Below, one piece after another: positions 10,061-19,780 of a stretch of 64,000 nt of DNA (position 1 is the stretch's first letter; each line of letters begins with the position of its first letter). The notes below the pieces were generated by a model, which saw nothing but the letters and a program-made list of their open reading frames with translations, was not told the DNA's origin and made no database searches. A program made the translations under genes and the position numbers. The stretch is from Anaerotruncus sp. (lineage in GTDB: Bacteria; Bacillota; Clostridia; Oscillospirales; Ruminococcaceae). Where the stretch lies: positions 1 through 64,000 of the forward strand of contig JAETRV010000019.1 in NCBI GenBank assembly GCA_021770005.1, read 5' to 3'.

Positions 10061-10635
10061 ATCTGCCGAACAAACTCACGGTGATGCGCATGGCGCTGAT
10101 CCCCTTTTTTCTGGTTTTTATGCTCTGTGACGGAATCCCGCACCGTTATCTGATTGCTGCCGCAATCTTCGGGGCGGCGTCGTTCACCGACTATTTGGAC
10201 GGGCACATTGCCCGCCGGGACGGGCTGGTCACCAACTTTGGCAAGCTGATGGACCCCCTCGCCGACAAGCTGCTGGTCTTTTCCGCGCTGATCTGTTTTC
10301 TGGAAACCGGGCGTGCCTCGACGCTCGGGACGTTCATCATCCTCGCGCGGGAATTTTTGGTCACATCGGTGCGTTTGATTGCCGCCGAACAGGGCCGGGT
10401 AATCGCCGCTGACCGGTACGGCAAGCTGAAAACGGTTCTTCAGATCGTCTGGGTGCTCTACGCACTCCTCTCGATGTGGGTGGTCTTTGACCTGCTGCCG
10501 CCCTCCCCCGCTTCCTATTCCCCGGCGTTCTTTTTCGGGGATGTCGTTTTGCAGCTGCTGGTGGTCATTTTGACCGTCTTTTCCGGATGGAATTACGTCT
10601 GGAAAAACCGGGACCTGCTTTCCGACCTGAAATAA
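10057..10635 (+). CDS. pgsA: CDP-diacylglycerol--glycerol-3-phosphate 3-phosphatidyltransferase
   Basis: NLPNKLTVMRM; DYLDGHIARRDGLVTNFGKLMDPLADK CDP-alcohol phosphatidyltransferase motif. Confidence 0.93.
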   Translation: MNLPNKLTVMRMALIPFFLVFMLCDGIPHRYLIAAAIFGAASFTDYLDGHIARRDGLVTNFGKLMDPLADKLLVFSALICFLETGRASTLGTFIILAREFLVTSVRLIAAEQGRVIAADRYGKLKTVLQIVWVLYALLSMWVVFDLLPPSPASYSPAFFFGDVVLQLLVVILTVFSGWNYVWKNRDLLSDLK

Positions 10636-10644
10636 ATGCTTGCA

Positions 10645-10972
10645 TCCGGGGAACAAATATGGTATCCTGTGCATAGACTTAGATGGAACAAATGCATGGA
10701 ACGGGAGAAGTACCCGCAAGGTTTCCGCAGCAGAGAGGACGCGCCGCCGGCTGAAAGCGCGTCCAGCGGGGCCGCGGCGAAATGCACCCGCGAGCAGGCC
10801 GCCCCAACGGGATTTCCCAAGTATGGCGGCACGTCTCCCGCGTTAAGGGTAAGGGGCTGCATCCGTGTCTGGACCGGCCGGAAACAGGCCCCGAGTGAGA
10901 AATCGAAGTGGAACCGCGGAAAAGCAACCGCCTTCGTCTTGGCCTCTGTGCCGGACGGAGGCTTTTTTGTGT
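10645..10972 (+). promoter_or_regulatory. T-box leader (tRNA-sensing riboswitch), predicted tRNA-Cys specific, upstream of cysE
   Basis: T-box core AAGTGGAACCGCGG at 10906-10919; specifier-loop-like GAAATGCACC with TGC at 10783-10785; terminator GCCTC...GAGGCTTTTTT at 10942-10968. Confidence 0.88.
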
Positions 10973-11001
10973 TCCACAGACGAAAACAGGAGGTCTGTTT
11001 G

Positions 11002-11691
11002 ATGTTTCAATCGCTTAAACAAGATATTGACGCGGTCAAGGAGCGCGACCCAGCCGCCCGGAGCAGCCTGGAAACGCTGCTGATTTCGAGCGGGCTGCAC
11101 GCGATTATGCTGCACCGTCCGGCACATTGGCTGTACCAGCATGAATGCTACCTCTCCGCGCGGATGATCAGCCAGTTTGCCCGGTTCCTGACCGGGATCG
11201 AAATCCATCCCGGCGCAAAGATTGGCAGGGGCGTGCTGATTGACCATGGTTCCGGCGTGGTAATCGGCGAGACTGCCGAAGTCGGCGACGGCTGCACGAT
11301 CTATCAGGGGGTGACGCTCGGCGGGACCGGCAAGGAGAAGGGTAAGCGGCACCCGACCCTTGGGAAAAATGTCACTGTTGGCAGCGGAGCCAAAATCCTC
11401 GGGCCGTTCAAGGTCGGGGACGGCGCAAAGGTTGCTTCCAATGCAGTGGTGCTTGAGTCGCTTCCGCCACAGGCCACGGCGGTCGGCGTACCCGCGCGGG
11501 TGGTGCGGATTGGTGGACGCAGACCGACCGGGCAGCTCGACCATGTGCATATCCCGGACCCAGTTGCACAGGAAATCTGCAAGCTGAATATCCAGATCAG
11601 CCGGATGGAAAAACGGCTGCGTGACCTGGAACGGACACAACCACAGGCAGAATCCGGGTCTTTTCCTCAGTCTGCCCGCGAGCCGGCATAG
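11002..11691 (+). CDS. cysE: Serine O-acetyltransferase
   Basis: EIHPGAKIGRGVLIDHGSGVVIGETAEVGDGCTIYQGVTLGGTG; start placed at ATG after AGGAGG, not at the ORF-track start. Confidence 0.95.
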   Translation: MFQSLKQDIDAVKERDPAARSSLETLLISSGLHAIMLHRPAHWLYQHECYLSARMISQFARFLTGIEIHPGAKIGRGVLIDHGSGVVIGETAEVGDGCTIYQGVTLGGTGKEKGKRHPTLGKNVTVGSGAKILGPFKVGDGAKVASNAVVLESLPPQATAVGVPARVVRIGGRRPTGQLDHVHIPDPVAQEICKLNIQISRMEKRLRDLERTQPQAESGSFPQSAREPA

Positions 11692-11718
11692 CGGCGGGGG
11701 CTCTGGCCCTCGCCCCGC

Positions 11719-12046
11719 TAGAACTTTAGATTTAAAGTTTTACTCGATTTTTTTGCTCCGGCCCAAGAGCCGATGCTTCGCATCGGTTGGCCTATGCACG
11801 CCGCTGCGGCGGCAGTCAAAAAATCGCGGTTTCCACTGCAAGCCGCAGCGCAGCGTTTCGAGCGCAACCCGCCAAAGGCGGGCTCTTAGCGCGAGATAAG
11901 GCAGAGCCTTTGGTCGCTCATCGCAATGAGCGAAATATTTTATCCCGTGAAGCGCATTTTTGGGGTGAATTGCCACCCTTCGGGCGGCAAGAGGGCGCTT
12001 TTTGCAAGAGAAAAAGCGCCCTGAAAAAGATTCTGAATAGGCTCTA
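11719..12046 (+). repeat. Dispersed hairpin-rich repeat, copy A (between cysE and cysS)
   Basis: Shares AGTTTTACTCGATTTTT..GCTCCGGCCCAAGAGCCGAYGCTTCGCRTCGGTTGGCCTATGCACGCCGCTGCG core with copies B, D, E; ends GATTCTGAATAGGCTCTAA. Confidence 0.9.
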
Positions 12047-12115
12047 AGGGCCTGAAATGTTACCCGTTTTTCATAACAAACCGTGACTCATTTTACAAAA
12101 TAAAGGAGCATCCGC

Positions 12116-13510
12116 ATGAAAATTTACAACACGCTCACCAGACAGAAAGAAGAGTTCGTCCCGATCGAGCCGGGCAAGGTCAAGATGTATGCCTGTGGCC
12201 CGACCGTTTACAATTTCATCCATATCGGCAACGCCCGCCCGATCTGTGTGTTTGACACCCTGCGCCGGTATCTTGAGTACCGCGGATATGATGTGACCTT
12301 TGTCCAGAACTTTACCGACATCGACGACAAGCTCATCAACAAGGCAAACGAGGAAGGGATCACCGTTAAGGAGGTCGCGGAACGGTATATTGGCGAGTAC
12401 CTGACCGATACCGAAGGGCTGGGCATCCGCCCCGCGAACATCCACCCCCGCGCGACTGAAAACATCGACACCATCATCGAGATGGTGCGTATCCTTGAGG
12501 AGAAAGGTTATGCCTATGCGCACGAGGGGAGCGTCTATTTCCGGTCGCGCCGGTTCCCCGGATACGGCAAACTGTCCCACCAGCCGCTAGAGGAGTTGGA
12601 GTCGGGCGCGCGGATCGACGTCAGCGAGGCAAAGGAGGACCCGCTTGATTTTGTCCTTTGGAAAGCCGCCAAGCCGGGCGAACCGAGTTGGACCTCCCCG
12701 TGGGGAGAGGGGCGTCCGGGCTGGCACATCGAGTGCAGTGCTATGATCCGTAAGCACCTCGGGGAGACGATCGACATCCACTGCGGCGGCCAGGACCTGA
12801 TTTTCCCGCACCATGAAAATGAGATCGCCCAGAGCGAGTGCTGCACCGGGGTCGAGTACGTCCACTACTGGATGCACAACGGCTACATCAATGTCGATAA
12901 CCGGAAGATGAGCAAATCCCTCGGCAACTTTTTCACCACCCGGGAGGTTGCGAACAAGTTCGGCTATGAACCGATCAAATTCATGATGCTTCAGGCGCAC
13001 TACCGCAGCCCGATCAACTATAGTTTGGAAGTGATCGAACAGTGCAAATCCGCGCTCGAGCGGCTGCACAACTGCCGGGATAACCTTGACTTTGCGCTGA
13101 AAAACGCGCTGGATGCCCCAACCGAAGGGGAGGACGCGTTCCGGAAGCAGCTGGAACGGCGGATCGCCCAGTTTGTGGAGGCGATGGACGACGACCTCAA
13201 CACAGCCGACGGGATCGCCGCGCTGTTCGAAATGGCGCGGGACATCAACACGTTCTTTACCGAGCCGCGCTCCAAACAGGCGGTTTCCTGTGCGATTGCC
13301 AAATTTGACGAGCTGTGCGGGGTGCTCGGACTGCTTTACAATCGGGGGTCGAACGATCTGGACAGTGAGGTGGAAGCTCTGATTGAGCAGCGGCAGGCAG
13401 CGCGCAAGGCAAAAAATTTTGCGGAGGCCGACCGCATCCGCGACCAGCTCAACGGGATGGGGATTCTCCTGAAAGATACCCCACAGGGCGTACAGTGGTC
13501 ACGCAAATAA
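12116..13510 (+). CDS. cysS: Cysteinyl-tRNA synthetase
   Basis: [35 protein letters not shown]. Confidence 0.97.
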   Translation: MKIYNTLTRQKEEFVPIEPGKVKMYACGPTVYNFIHIGNARPICVFDTLRRYLEYRGYDVTFVQNFTDIDDKLINKANEEGITVKEVAERYIGEYLTDTEGLGIRPANIHPRATENIDTIIEMVRILEEKGYAYAHEGSVYFRSRRFPGYGKLSHQPLEELESGARIDVSEAKEDPLDFVLWKAAKPGEPSWTSPWGEGRPGWHIECSAMIRKHLGETIDIHCGGQDLIFPHHENEIAQSECCTGVEYVHYWMHNGYINVDNRKMSKSLGNFFTTREVANKFGYEPIKFMMLQAHYRSPINYSLEVIEQCKSALERLHNCRDNLDFALKNALDAPTEGEDAFRKQLERRIAQFVEAMDDDLNTADGIAALFEMARDINTFFTEPRSKQAVSCAIAKFDELCGVLGLLYNRGSNDLDSEVEALIEQRQAARKAKNFAEADRIRDQLNGMGILLKDTPQGVQWSRK

Positions 13511-13520
13511 AAAGATTCGC

Positions 13521-13546
13521 CGCAGAGGGTTCATCCTCTGCGGCTC
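13521..13546. terminator. Rho-independent terminator between cysS and AraC gene
   Basis: GCCGCAGAGG-GTTCAT-CCTCTGCGGC. Confidence 0.75.
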
Positions 13547-14445
13547 TTTGCTGCTCTTTTTTGGTCACGATATTCGGTCGGCGCAGAACCTTTCAGCTCG
13601 CGGAAAGTCCGGGCAAAATAGCTCATGTCCTGAAATCCGCATTGCGCGCCGATTTCTGAGATTTTCCAGTCGGTCGCTGCGAGCAGTTCCGCCGCTTTCT
13701 GGATACGGAACTGCTTCAGATATTGGATCGGCGGGACGCCGATGGTATTACGGAAGCAGCGCAGGCACTCACTCACGCTCACGCGGGCACTGGCCGCAAT
13801 CTGTGCCGCGTCCAGTTCTTCGGGGTAATGCTCCTGCACAAACTGAAGCATGGTCTTGATTCGTTCGGACTCCCGCAGGGAGCGTTCGGAAGGAGGGATG
13901 GCCACAGCCGGGCGGTTTCTGGAAAGCAGAAAAACCAGCTCGGACAGTGCGGCCCGGACCAAAAATTCGTATCCCGGCGGTTCATCCATGCAGAGCTTAC
14001 AGGAGTCTTCAATGGCGCTGATTCCATTTTGGCGCCACAGTGCGGAGCCGTCGAGCAGGACGCCCTTGTAGGAGGGGCATTCCAGAAGGGGCTGTAGGTA
14101 GTTCTGCCAGAAGACGCTGTCAATACTGCCACCCACCAGACGGGGATGGAACACCACCGAATGCAGCAGGCAGCAGGAAGCCCCAGCGTTCCATGCCGCG
14201 TGCAGCACCCCGGTATTGCAGAAAAAACCTTCCCCCTGCCGGACGGTAAAGCTCTCGGTACCCGCCGCCACAACGGCGGTCCCCTCAACCACGACAATAG
14301 CCTCAAGTTCATCGTGCCAGTGCCACGGAACCGGTTCACTCGTCAGGTCATCATAGTAGCAGGCCACTGGGAAAAGGGCGGTCCCATGCATTTTTAATTC
14401 CCGGCCCTGCGGGCTGGTCCTGGTATCACATGCTGTCAAAGCCAT
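13531..14445 (-). CDS. AraC-family transcriptional regulator with N-terminal cupin-like domain
   Basis: HWHDELEAIVVVEG cupin motif; C-terminal double HTH ending DMSYFARTFRELKGSAPTEYR. Confidence 0.9.
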   Translation of the reverse strand: MALTACDTRTSPQGRELKMHGTALFPVACYYDDLTSEPVPWHWHDELEAIVVVEGTAVVAAGTESFTVRQGEGFFCNTGVLHAAWNAGASCCLLHSVVFHPRLVGGSIDSVFWQNYLQPLLECPSYKGVLLDGSALWRQNGISAIEDSCKLCMDEPPGYEFLVRAALSELVFLLSRNRPAVAIPPSERSLRESERIKTMLQFVQEHYPEELDAAQIAASARVSVSECLRCFRNTIGVPPIQYLKQFRIQKAAELLAATDWKISEIGAQCGFQDMSYFARTFRELKGSAPTEYRDQKRAAKSRRG

Positions 14446-14578
14446 GCATATCCTCCTATTTGGCGGTTTTCTCCTATAAAACCGGCTGTTTTGTTCTATC
14501 TATCCGCAGTTTTTGCTGGTATAATGATATCGTCTTGAAGCGCTTCGATTATAGCAAATAGCAAGGAGGAATGCAAGC

Positions 14579-15754
14579 GTGGTACACCTGCTTTTAGCGG
14601 TGATCTATCTGTCCTTTATCAGTCTTGGCCTGCCGGACGCCCTGCTCGGTTCTGCGTGGCCTTCGATGTATGCCGGGTTTGACGTGCCGGTCTCCTATGC
14701 AGGCATCATCTCTATGATAATTGCGCTGGGTACCGTCGTATCCAGCCTGCAAAGCGACCGCCTTACACGGAGCCTCGGCACCGGAAAGGTCACCGCAATT
14801 AGTGTGGCGCTGACCGCTGCCGCACTGTTCGGTTTCTCGGTCAGCCAATCGTTTTGGATGCTCTGCCTCTGGGCGGTCCCGTATGGGCTTGGGGCGGGAA
14901 GTGTGGACGCTTCGCTCAACAACTATGTTGCACTGCACTATGCGAGCCGCCATATGAGCTGGCTTCACTGCATGTGGGGGATCGGGGCCTCGATCGGGCC
15001 GTATATCATGGGGTATGCTTTGACCGGCGGCTATGGCTGGCCTGCCGGATACCGGAGCATTGCGATGCTTCAGGTCATGCTGACTGTAATCCTATTGGTC
15101 AGCCTGCCGCTTTGGAAGGGGAGGCGCGCGGAATCGGCAGATGTGGAAAGGGATACCTCCGAAAAGCCGCTCACCCTGCGGGAAATCTTCGGAATTCCCG
15201 GCGCAAAAGAGGTGATGGTCGCCTTTTTCTGCTACAGTGCGGTGGAACAGACTACCTCGCTCTGGGCAAGCAGTTATCTGACGCTGCATGTCGGGTTTTC
15301 CGCAGAGCGGGCGGCCGGCTTGGCCAGTCTGTTTTTCATCGGAATTACCGTCGGTCGGGCGCTCAGCGGCTTTCTGACAATCAAGCTGGACGACCCGCAG
15401 ATGATCCGTCTGGGACAGGGGATCATCGCCGTTGGGATCGCCGCGCTGCTGCTCCCGTTGGGGGAATTCGCCACATTAGCGGGCCTGCTTTTGGTTGGGT
15501 TGGGCTGTGCGCCGGTATTCCCCTGTATCATCCATTCGACACCGGCGCATTTCGGCGCCGACCGCTCGCAGGCGGTGATCGGGGTACAGATGGCGAGCGC
15601 CTATGTCGGGACCTGTGTAATGCCGCCGCTATTTGGGCTGATTGCCAACCATATCGATGTGGCGTGGTTCCCGATTTACCTGCTTCTTTCGTTGGCGGTA
15701 ATGGTGTGGATGCATGAAATGCTGCTGAAAAAGAGCAGGCGGAGACTGTCCTGA
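14579..15754 (+). CDS. Major facilitator superfamily transporter (GTG start)
   Basis: 12-TM-like MFS; SLGLPDALLGSAWPSMY, SDRLTRSLGTGK loop. Confidence 0.88.
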   Translation: MVHLLLAVIYLSFISLGLPDALLGSAWPSMYAGFDVPVSYAGIISMIIALGTVVSSLQSDRLTRSLGTGKVTAISVALTAAALFGFSVSQSFWMLCLWAVPYGLGAGSVDASLNNYVALHYASRHMSWLHCMWGIGASIGPYIMGYALTGGYGWPAGYRSIAMLQVMLTVILLVSLPLWKGRRAESADVERDTSEKPLTLREIFGIPGAKEVMVAFFCYSAVEQTTSLWASSYLTLHVGFSAERAAGLASLFFIGITVGRALSGFLTIKLDDPQMIRLGQGIIAVGIAALLLPLGEFATLAGLLLVGLGCAPVFPCIIHSTPAHFGADRSQAVIGVQMASAYVGTCVMPPLFGLIANHIDVAWFPIYLLLSLAVMVWMHEMLLKKSRRRLS

Positions 15755-15843
15755 TCGGGCCGGAATATTCACAATTTGCCGCTTGATTGCCGGGGCGGAA
15801 TGGCGTATACTGGACAACAGCCAATTGCGAAAAGAGGGGAATT

Positions 15844-16632
15844 ATGGAGGAATATCAAACGGATGGGCAACGAGTCGGTCTGAACGCATGGCAGCTTAAA
15901 TTGATCGCGATTGCAGCAATGGTGGTCGACCATCTCGCGTTCGCGTTTGTTCCGGATGGGACGCCTCTGGCGGTTGCGATGCATTTCATCGGGCGGATCA
16001 CCGGGCCGACGATGTTTTATTTTGCCGTTGAGGGATACCACCACACCCGAGACTTGAAACGGTATATCCTGCGTCTGGCGGTTTTCGCAGGGATCAGCTA
16101 TTTCCCATTTTTGCTGTTCCATGCAGGCGGAGACTTCGGAAGCCTGAATCCGTTGCGGCTCAACGTCATCTATACCATTCTGCTTGGCGTCCTCGCGGTC
16201 ACAGTTCGCCATCATGTGGACAACCCAGTTCTGAAATCACTCCTGATTCTCCTGCTGTTTGCGCTGGGCCTGCTGGGGGACTGGGCAATCTACGGCATTC
16301 TTATCATCCTCGTGTTCGATTTCTACCGCGGCGACTTCCGCAACCAGGCGGTTGGTTACGCGTTGGTAACCCTTCTAGGGGTGGGGGTGCTCCGCATCTG
16401 GACAGTCCCGTTTCAGTCGTTGATCTATTTCGGGGCATTCAGCATGGATTGGGAAAACTTCCTCTACTACCTTTCAGAGAGCGGCATGTTCCTTGCGCTG
16501 CTCCTGCTCAGCCGTTACAACGGCGAGCGCGGCCCGTCGGACGGGTGGCGCAGATGGCTGTTCTACCTGTTCTATCCGGCGCACCTGCTCCTAATCGGCG
16601 GAATTCAGTTTTTGATGTTGCGAGCGGGCTGA
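15844..16632 (+). CDS. TraX-family membrane protein
   Basis: LKLIAIAAMVVDHLAFAF ... GRITGPTMFYFAVEGYHHTRDLKRY. Confidence 0.85.
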   Translation: MEEYQTDGQRVGLNAWQLKLIAIAAMVVDHLAFAFVPDGTPLAVAMHFIGRITGPTMFYFAVEGYHHTRDLKRYILRLAVFAGISYFPFLLFHAGGDFGSLNPLRLNVIYTILLGVLAVTVRHHVDNPVLKSLLILLLFALGLLGDWAIYGILIILVFDFYRGDFRNQAVGYALVTLLGVGVLRIWTVPFQSLIYFGAFSMDWENFLYYLSESGMFLALLLLSRYNGERGPSDGWRRWLFYLFYPAHLLLIGGIQFLMLRAG

Positions 16633-16783
16633 ATGATGTGGCCTGTGACGTTTCCTACTGGATGGGTTCCCTATCGATGGATTGACAAATCTTCTGGAAA
16701 AAGCTACAATAAAAGTAGGGATAGATTCCGATGATTGCTTCGATACGCCTATACACGCCGATTCTATTTCGGGAGGGAATGCG

Positions 16784-17080
16784 ATGAGAGGAAAAGGGGT
16801 TAGAGCGGTAAGTTTTCTACTTCTGAGCTTTCTGATGCTGCTTTCCGGTATGCCGGCTGCTATTGCGCCCGAGACAGATTTTGAGCAGCTTTCCACCAGA
16901 GAAAAACTGATCCGGATGGCCGGAAGGGTGCCCGATCATTTTTGTGTCATATTGGAGGAAGGCGTAGTTGATGTTTCGGAAGAGGAGTTTTACGAGGTAG
17001 CAGAGCAGCTTAGGAACGATACCTTTGATCCTTCCCAATATCGTTCTCGTATCTCCATGTCCGAAGCCAGCCGGCAGTGA
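16784..17080 (+). CDS. Small secreted hypothetical protein
   Basis: RBS GGGAGG, signal peptide MRGKGVRAVSFLLLSFLMLLSGMPAAIA. Confidence 0.5.
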   Translation: MRGKGVRAVSFLLLSFLMLLSGMPAAIAPETDFEQLSTREKLIRMAGRVPDHFCVILEEGVVDVSEEEFYEVAEQLRNDTFDPSQYRSRISMSEASRQ

Positions 17081-17223
17081 AGAAGCATCTTTCCGCAGAC
17101 GGAATGATGTAGCTATCGATTTGGGTTGGTTCACCGTTTAGAGTGAATGAAAGATGGAACCGGCGGATTTTCCCGCCGGTTTGTTTTATTGGATTTGTGT
17201 CCTGTGAAAGGAGGTGAAAAGCC

Positions 17224-17592
17224 ATGAAGATCGAGCGAAAAGAGCTTGGAGAAGGCGCAGTGGCAGTGATGGAGTCGGGCCGGATTCTGCTTTCAGACGC
17301 ACAATCGGCGGTAGATCTGATCATGTCAGTCCGGTATGAGACCGGATGCAGCCGGATTGCGATCCCGAAACCAGCGGTAGAAGAAGAATTTTTCCGGCTG
17401 AGCAGCGGGATAGCGGGGGAGATTCTGCAAAAATTTATCAACTACCACGCCAAGCTGGCGATCATTGGGGACTTTTCCAAGTATACCAGCAAGCCGCTCA
17501 AGGATTTCATCTATGAAAGCAACAACGGCAAAGACATCTTTTTTGCCGAGAGCGAGCAGGAGGCGGTAGAACGCCTAATACATGCAAAATGA
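17224..17592 (+). CDS. DUF4180-like protein
   Basis: ILLSDAQSAVDLIMSVRYETGCSRIAI ... KFINYHAKLAIIGDFSKYTSKPLKDFIYESN. Confidence 0.8.
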   Translation: MKIERKELGEGAVAVMESGRILLSDAQSAVDLIMSVRYETGCSRIAIPKPAVEEEFFRLSSGIAGEILQKFINYHAKLAIIGDFSKYTSKPLKDFIYESNNGKDIFFAESEQEAVERLIHAK

Positions 17593-17594
17593 CA

Positions 17595-17633
17595 CAGCTC
17601 CCTCTGCGGAACCATTCCGCAGAGGGAGCTGTT
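17595..17633. terminator. Bidirectional rho-independent terminator
   Basis: CAGCTCCCTCTGCGGAA-CCA-TTCCGCAGAGGGAGCTG. Confidence 0.85.
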
Positions 17634-17657
17634 ATTTTAAAATAGTTGAAAGGCCGT

Positions 17658-18935
17658 TTATTCTGGGGCGTCTTCCGCAAGCCGCTCAACCTCGATGGGG
17701 ATTTCCGCATTCCCCTCCACAGCAGCTGTGGCGAGGAGCTGCCCAACCAGCAGTTTAAAGTTGTTGGATGAGACGGTTGCGCCTGCAACGTTATCCACCT
17801 TGGTGACATCGTTTCCGGCCTTTTCCCAATGCTCCGAAAGCGCGGAAACGGCATCGCTGTAAGACAGTCCGGTGGCCTCCCGCATCCGGTCCGAAAGGGC
17901 GGTATCCGAGGAGCGCCAGGCTGTCTCATCCGCTTCGGAGATCGCGTCAAACTCGTTCACTGTCACCTTGCCGTTTTTAATCTTGAGCACAACGTATTCT
18001 TTCCACCCGTTCTCATCAAAATCCGCAAACCGGGCGGTGTAAACCCCATCGGTCAGGCGGGAAACCGAAATCTTCCGTTCACCGCCAGCGGTCATCTGCG
18101 CGGTCAGCGCGCGGAGCAACTTGCCGAATGTTTTGGTTGCAGCGCCGCCATTGGTTGGGGCGGTTACCTTGGAAAGGTCTCCGCCGTTTTCCAGATAGCT
18201 CTGTGCAATCGCCGGATAATAGTCAGAGGGGCCGTCTGCCTGCGCGTTCAGCTCTCCATCCTCGGTAATCAGCTTGGAGGAATCCGCTTCGCTTGACGCA
18301 TTGTAGATGATTTCGGTGACCTCTCCGCCCGAGACGGTCAGTGTAACAAACTCCTGCCACCCGTCGCGGTTGGCCGACTCCATCCGCCCCTCATAGTTGC
18401 CGTCTAGAAACCGGGTGCCGATGGTGACGGTAGAGGTGTTTCCCTCTTTTGCAGATTCGAGCGCAGTGCGCATCATCCGGATAAACCGAGCGGTGTGCTC
18501 TTCGGCCCCGTCGACCGGCTCGACGGCATCAAGATCACCCTCTGCCGCCCGATAGGCCGTTTTGATCTCGGCCGCGTAATCGACCGGTTCCTCTTCCTCA
18601 GCCTCCGGTTCGGATGCGGGAGCTGACTCCGGCTGGGAAGCTGCTTCCGGCTCGCTGTCCGCTTCGGAAGCGGCGGGATCCTCATACGGCTCAAAGCCAT
18701 AATCCTGCACCGTAATCTCGTCATCCAAGATCGAGATGGTCAGATAGTCGAGGGTACTGTCTTCGGCGGGTACAGAATATTTGACCGAATATGCGCCATC
18801 CTGATAAACAGAGCGGACAGGCGGCTCCTCGGGGACAGAGCTGGAAGGTTCCGGCTCGGGCGTCGTGCGTTTACAGGCGGAAAGGGAGCCTGCGACAACC
18901 AAGCAGGCGAGCAGGACCGAAAACAGTTTCTTCAT
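17658..18935 (-). CDS. Lipoprotein with three tandem FMN-binding-like repeats
   Basis: Lipobox GSLSACK; repeats DGxYxxxxxxxxxxGWxExVxLxxxxGxVxxxxY/F; last repeat has VAGATVSSN. Confidence 0.78.
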   Translation of the reverse strand: MKKLFSVLLACLVVAGSLSACKRTTPEPEPSSSVPEEPPVRSVYQDGAYSVKYSVPAEDSTLDYLTISILDDEITVQDYGFEPYEDPAASEADSEPEAASQPESAPASEPEAEEEEPVDYAAEIKTAYRAAEGDLDAVEPVDGAEEHTARFIRMMRTALESAKEGNTSTVTIGTRFLDGNYEGRMESANRDGWQEFVTLTVSGGEVTEIIYNASSEADSSKLITEDGELNAQADGPSDYYPAIAQSYLENGGDLSKVTAPTNGGAATKTFGKLLRALTAQMTAGGERKISVSRLTDGVYTARFADFDENGWKEYVVLKIKNGKVTVNEFDAISEADETAWRSSDTALSDRMREATGLSYSDAVSALSEHWEKAGNDVTKVDNVAGATVSSNNFKLLVGQLLATAAVEGNAEIPIEVERLAEDAPE

Positions 18936-19061
18936 TTATCTGCGACCTCCGATATTCCAAAGTTGTTGAATGTCCTATGCATGATAGCCTATTATACCAC
19001 TTGACTGTATCCGCGTCAAATCAAGACAGGGCAGAAACGCATAAAAATCCGCTCACAATAG

Positions 19062-19084
19062 AACGCCCTCATCACGAGGGCGTT
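19062..19084. terminator. Rho-independent terminator
   Basis: AACGCCCTCATCACGAGGGCGTT. Confidence 0.6.
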
Positions 19085-19135
19085 GTTCTTTTCTAAAATT
19101 TTTTCCATTGTAAAAAATCTCTGCGTATACCCGGA

Positions 19136-19477
19136 TCATTCCAGCGGGATAATCCGAAACGGTTTATTCTGCTCAATGCAGAGCTTGAGGGTATATGCTG
19201 TGCCGCGGGAACGGTTGTCCCAGAATGCATAGACCTGGTCCGCATAGGCAACGATCTGCCGGTTGCGGAGAAGCGGTGCAAGGCGTCCATTGGCTTTATA
19301 ATCGGGCCGGAACACCCGGATGGGCAATCCGAGGACCTGTGCAGCCTGCTCCGCCATCTGGTCGATCCCGTGTGCGCCTCCGCTCACCAGTTCGGTGGCT
19401 TCCGGCGGGATATGCGGGAGCATCCGCTCAAGGGTAAACCCTTTTAAATCCCGAGAACCGACAATTGCAATCCGCAT
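19136..19477 (-). CDS. SLOG-domain (YpsA/DprA-like Rossmann) protein
   Basis: MRIAIVGSRDL, ELVSGGAHGIDQMAE, LLRNRQIVAYADQVYAFWD. Confidence 0.8.
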   Translation of the reverse strand: MRIAIVGSRDLKGFTLERMLPHIPPEATELVSGGAHGIDQMAEQAAQVLGLPIRVFRPDYKANGRLAPLLRNRQIVAYADQVYAFWDNRSRGTAYTLKLCIEQNKPFRIIPLE

Positions 19478-19780
19478 CCGCTGACACACCCTTTAGATAT
19501 AAAATGGAAGAGATTTCTTTTCATCCTTAAAATGGGGAATTTTCACACGATAGCCTGGGAAACCTATTATGGTTCTGTGCAGCCCTGCGGACATTGTATC
19601 ATAAGGCAGACCATTTCACCATACTTTTTCAAAATTTTTACGGAAAATTCTGAACCGGAGCGATCCGCCATTTTTCCCTCTGGTGAAAATGCTTGCAGTT
19701 ATTCCCCGCTATAAAATTTGTGCGGGGTGGAACAGTAAAGGCGTGCAAGAGATTCAGAAAATTGTAGGGGGAATTATCCG

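Noticed and set aside
10636-11001. N-terminal extension of the 351-aa cysE ORF
   Set aside because: This stretch is the T-box leader; the real start is ATG at 11002 after AGGAGG.
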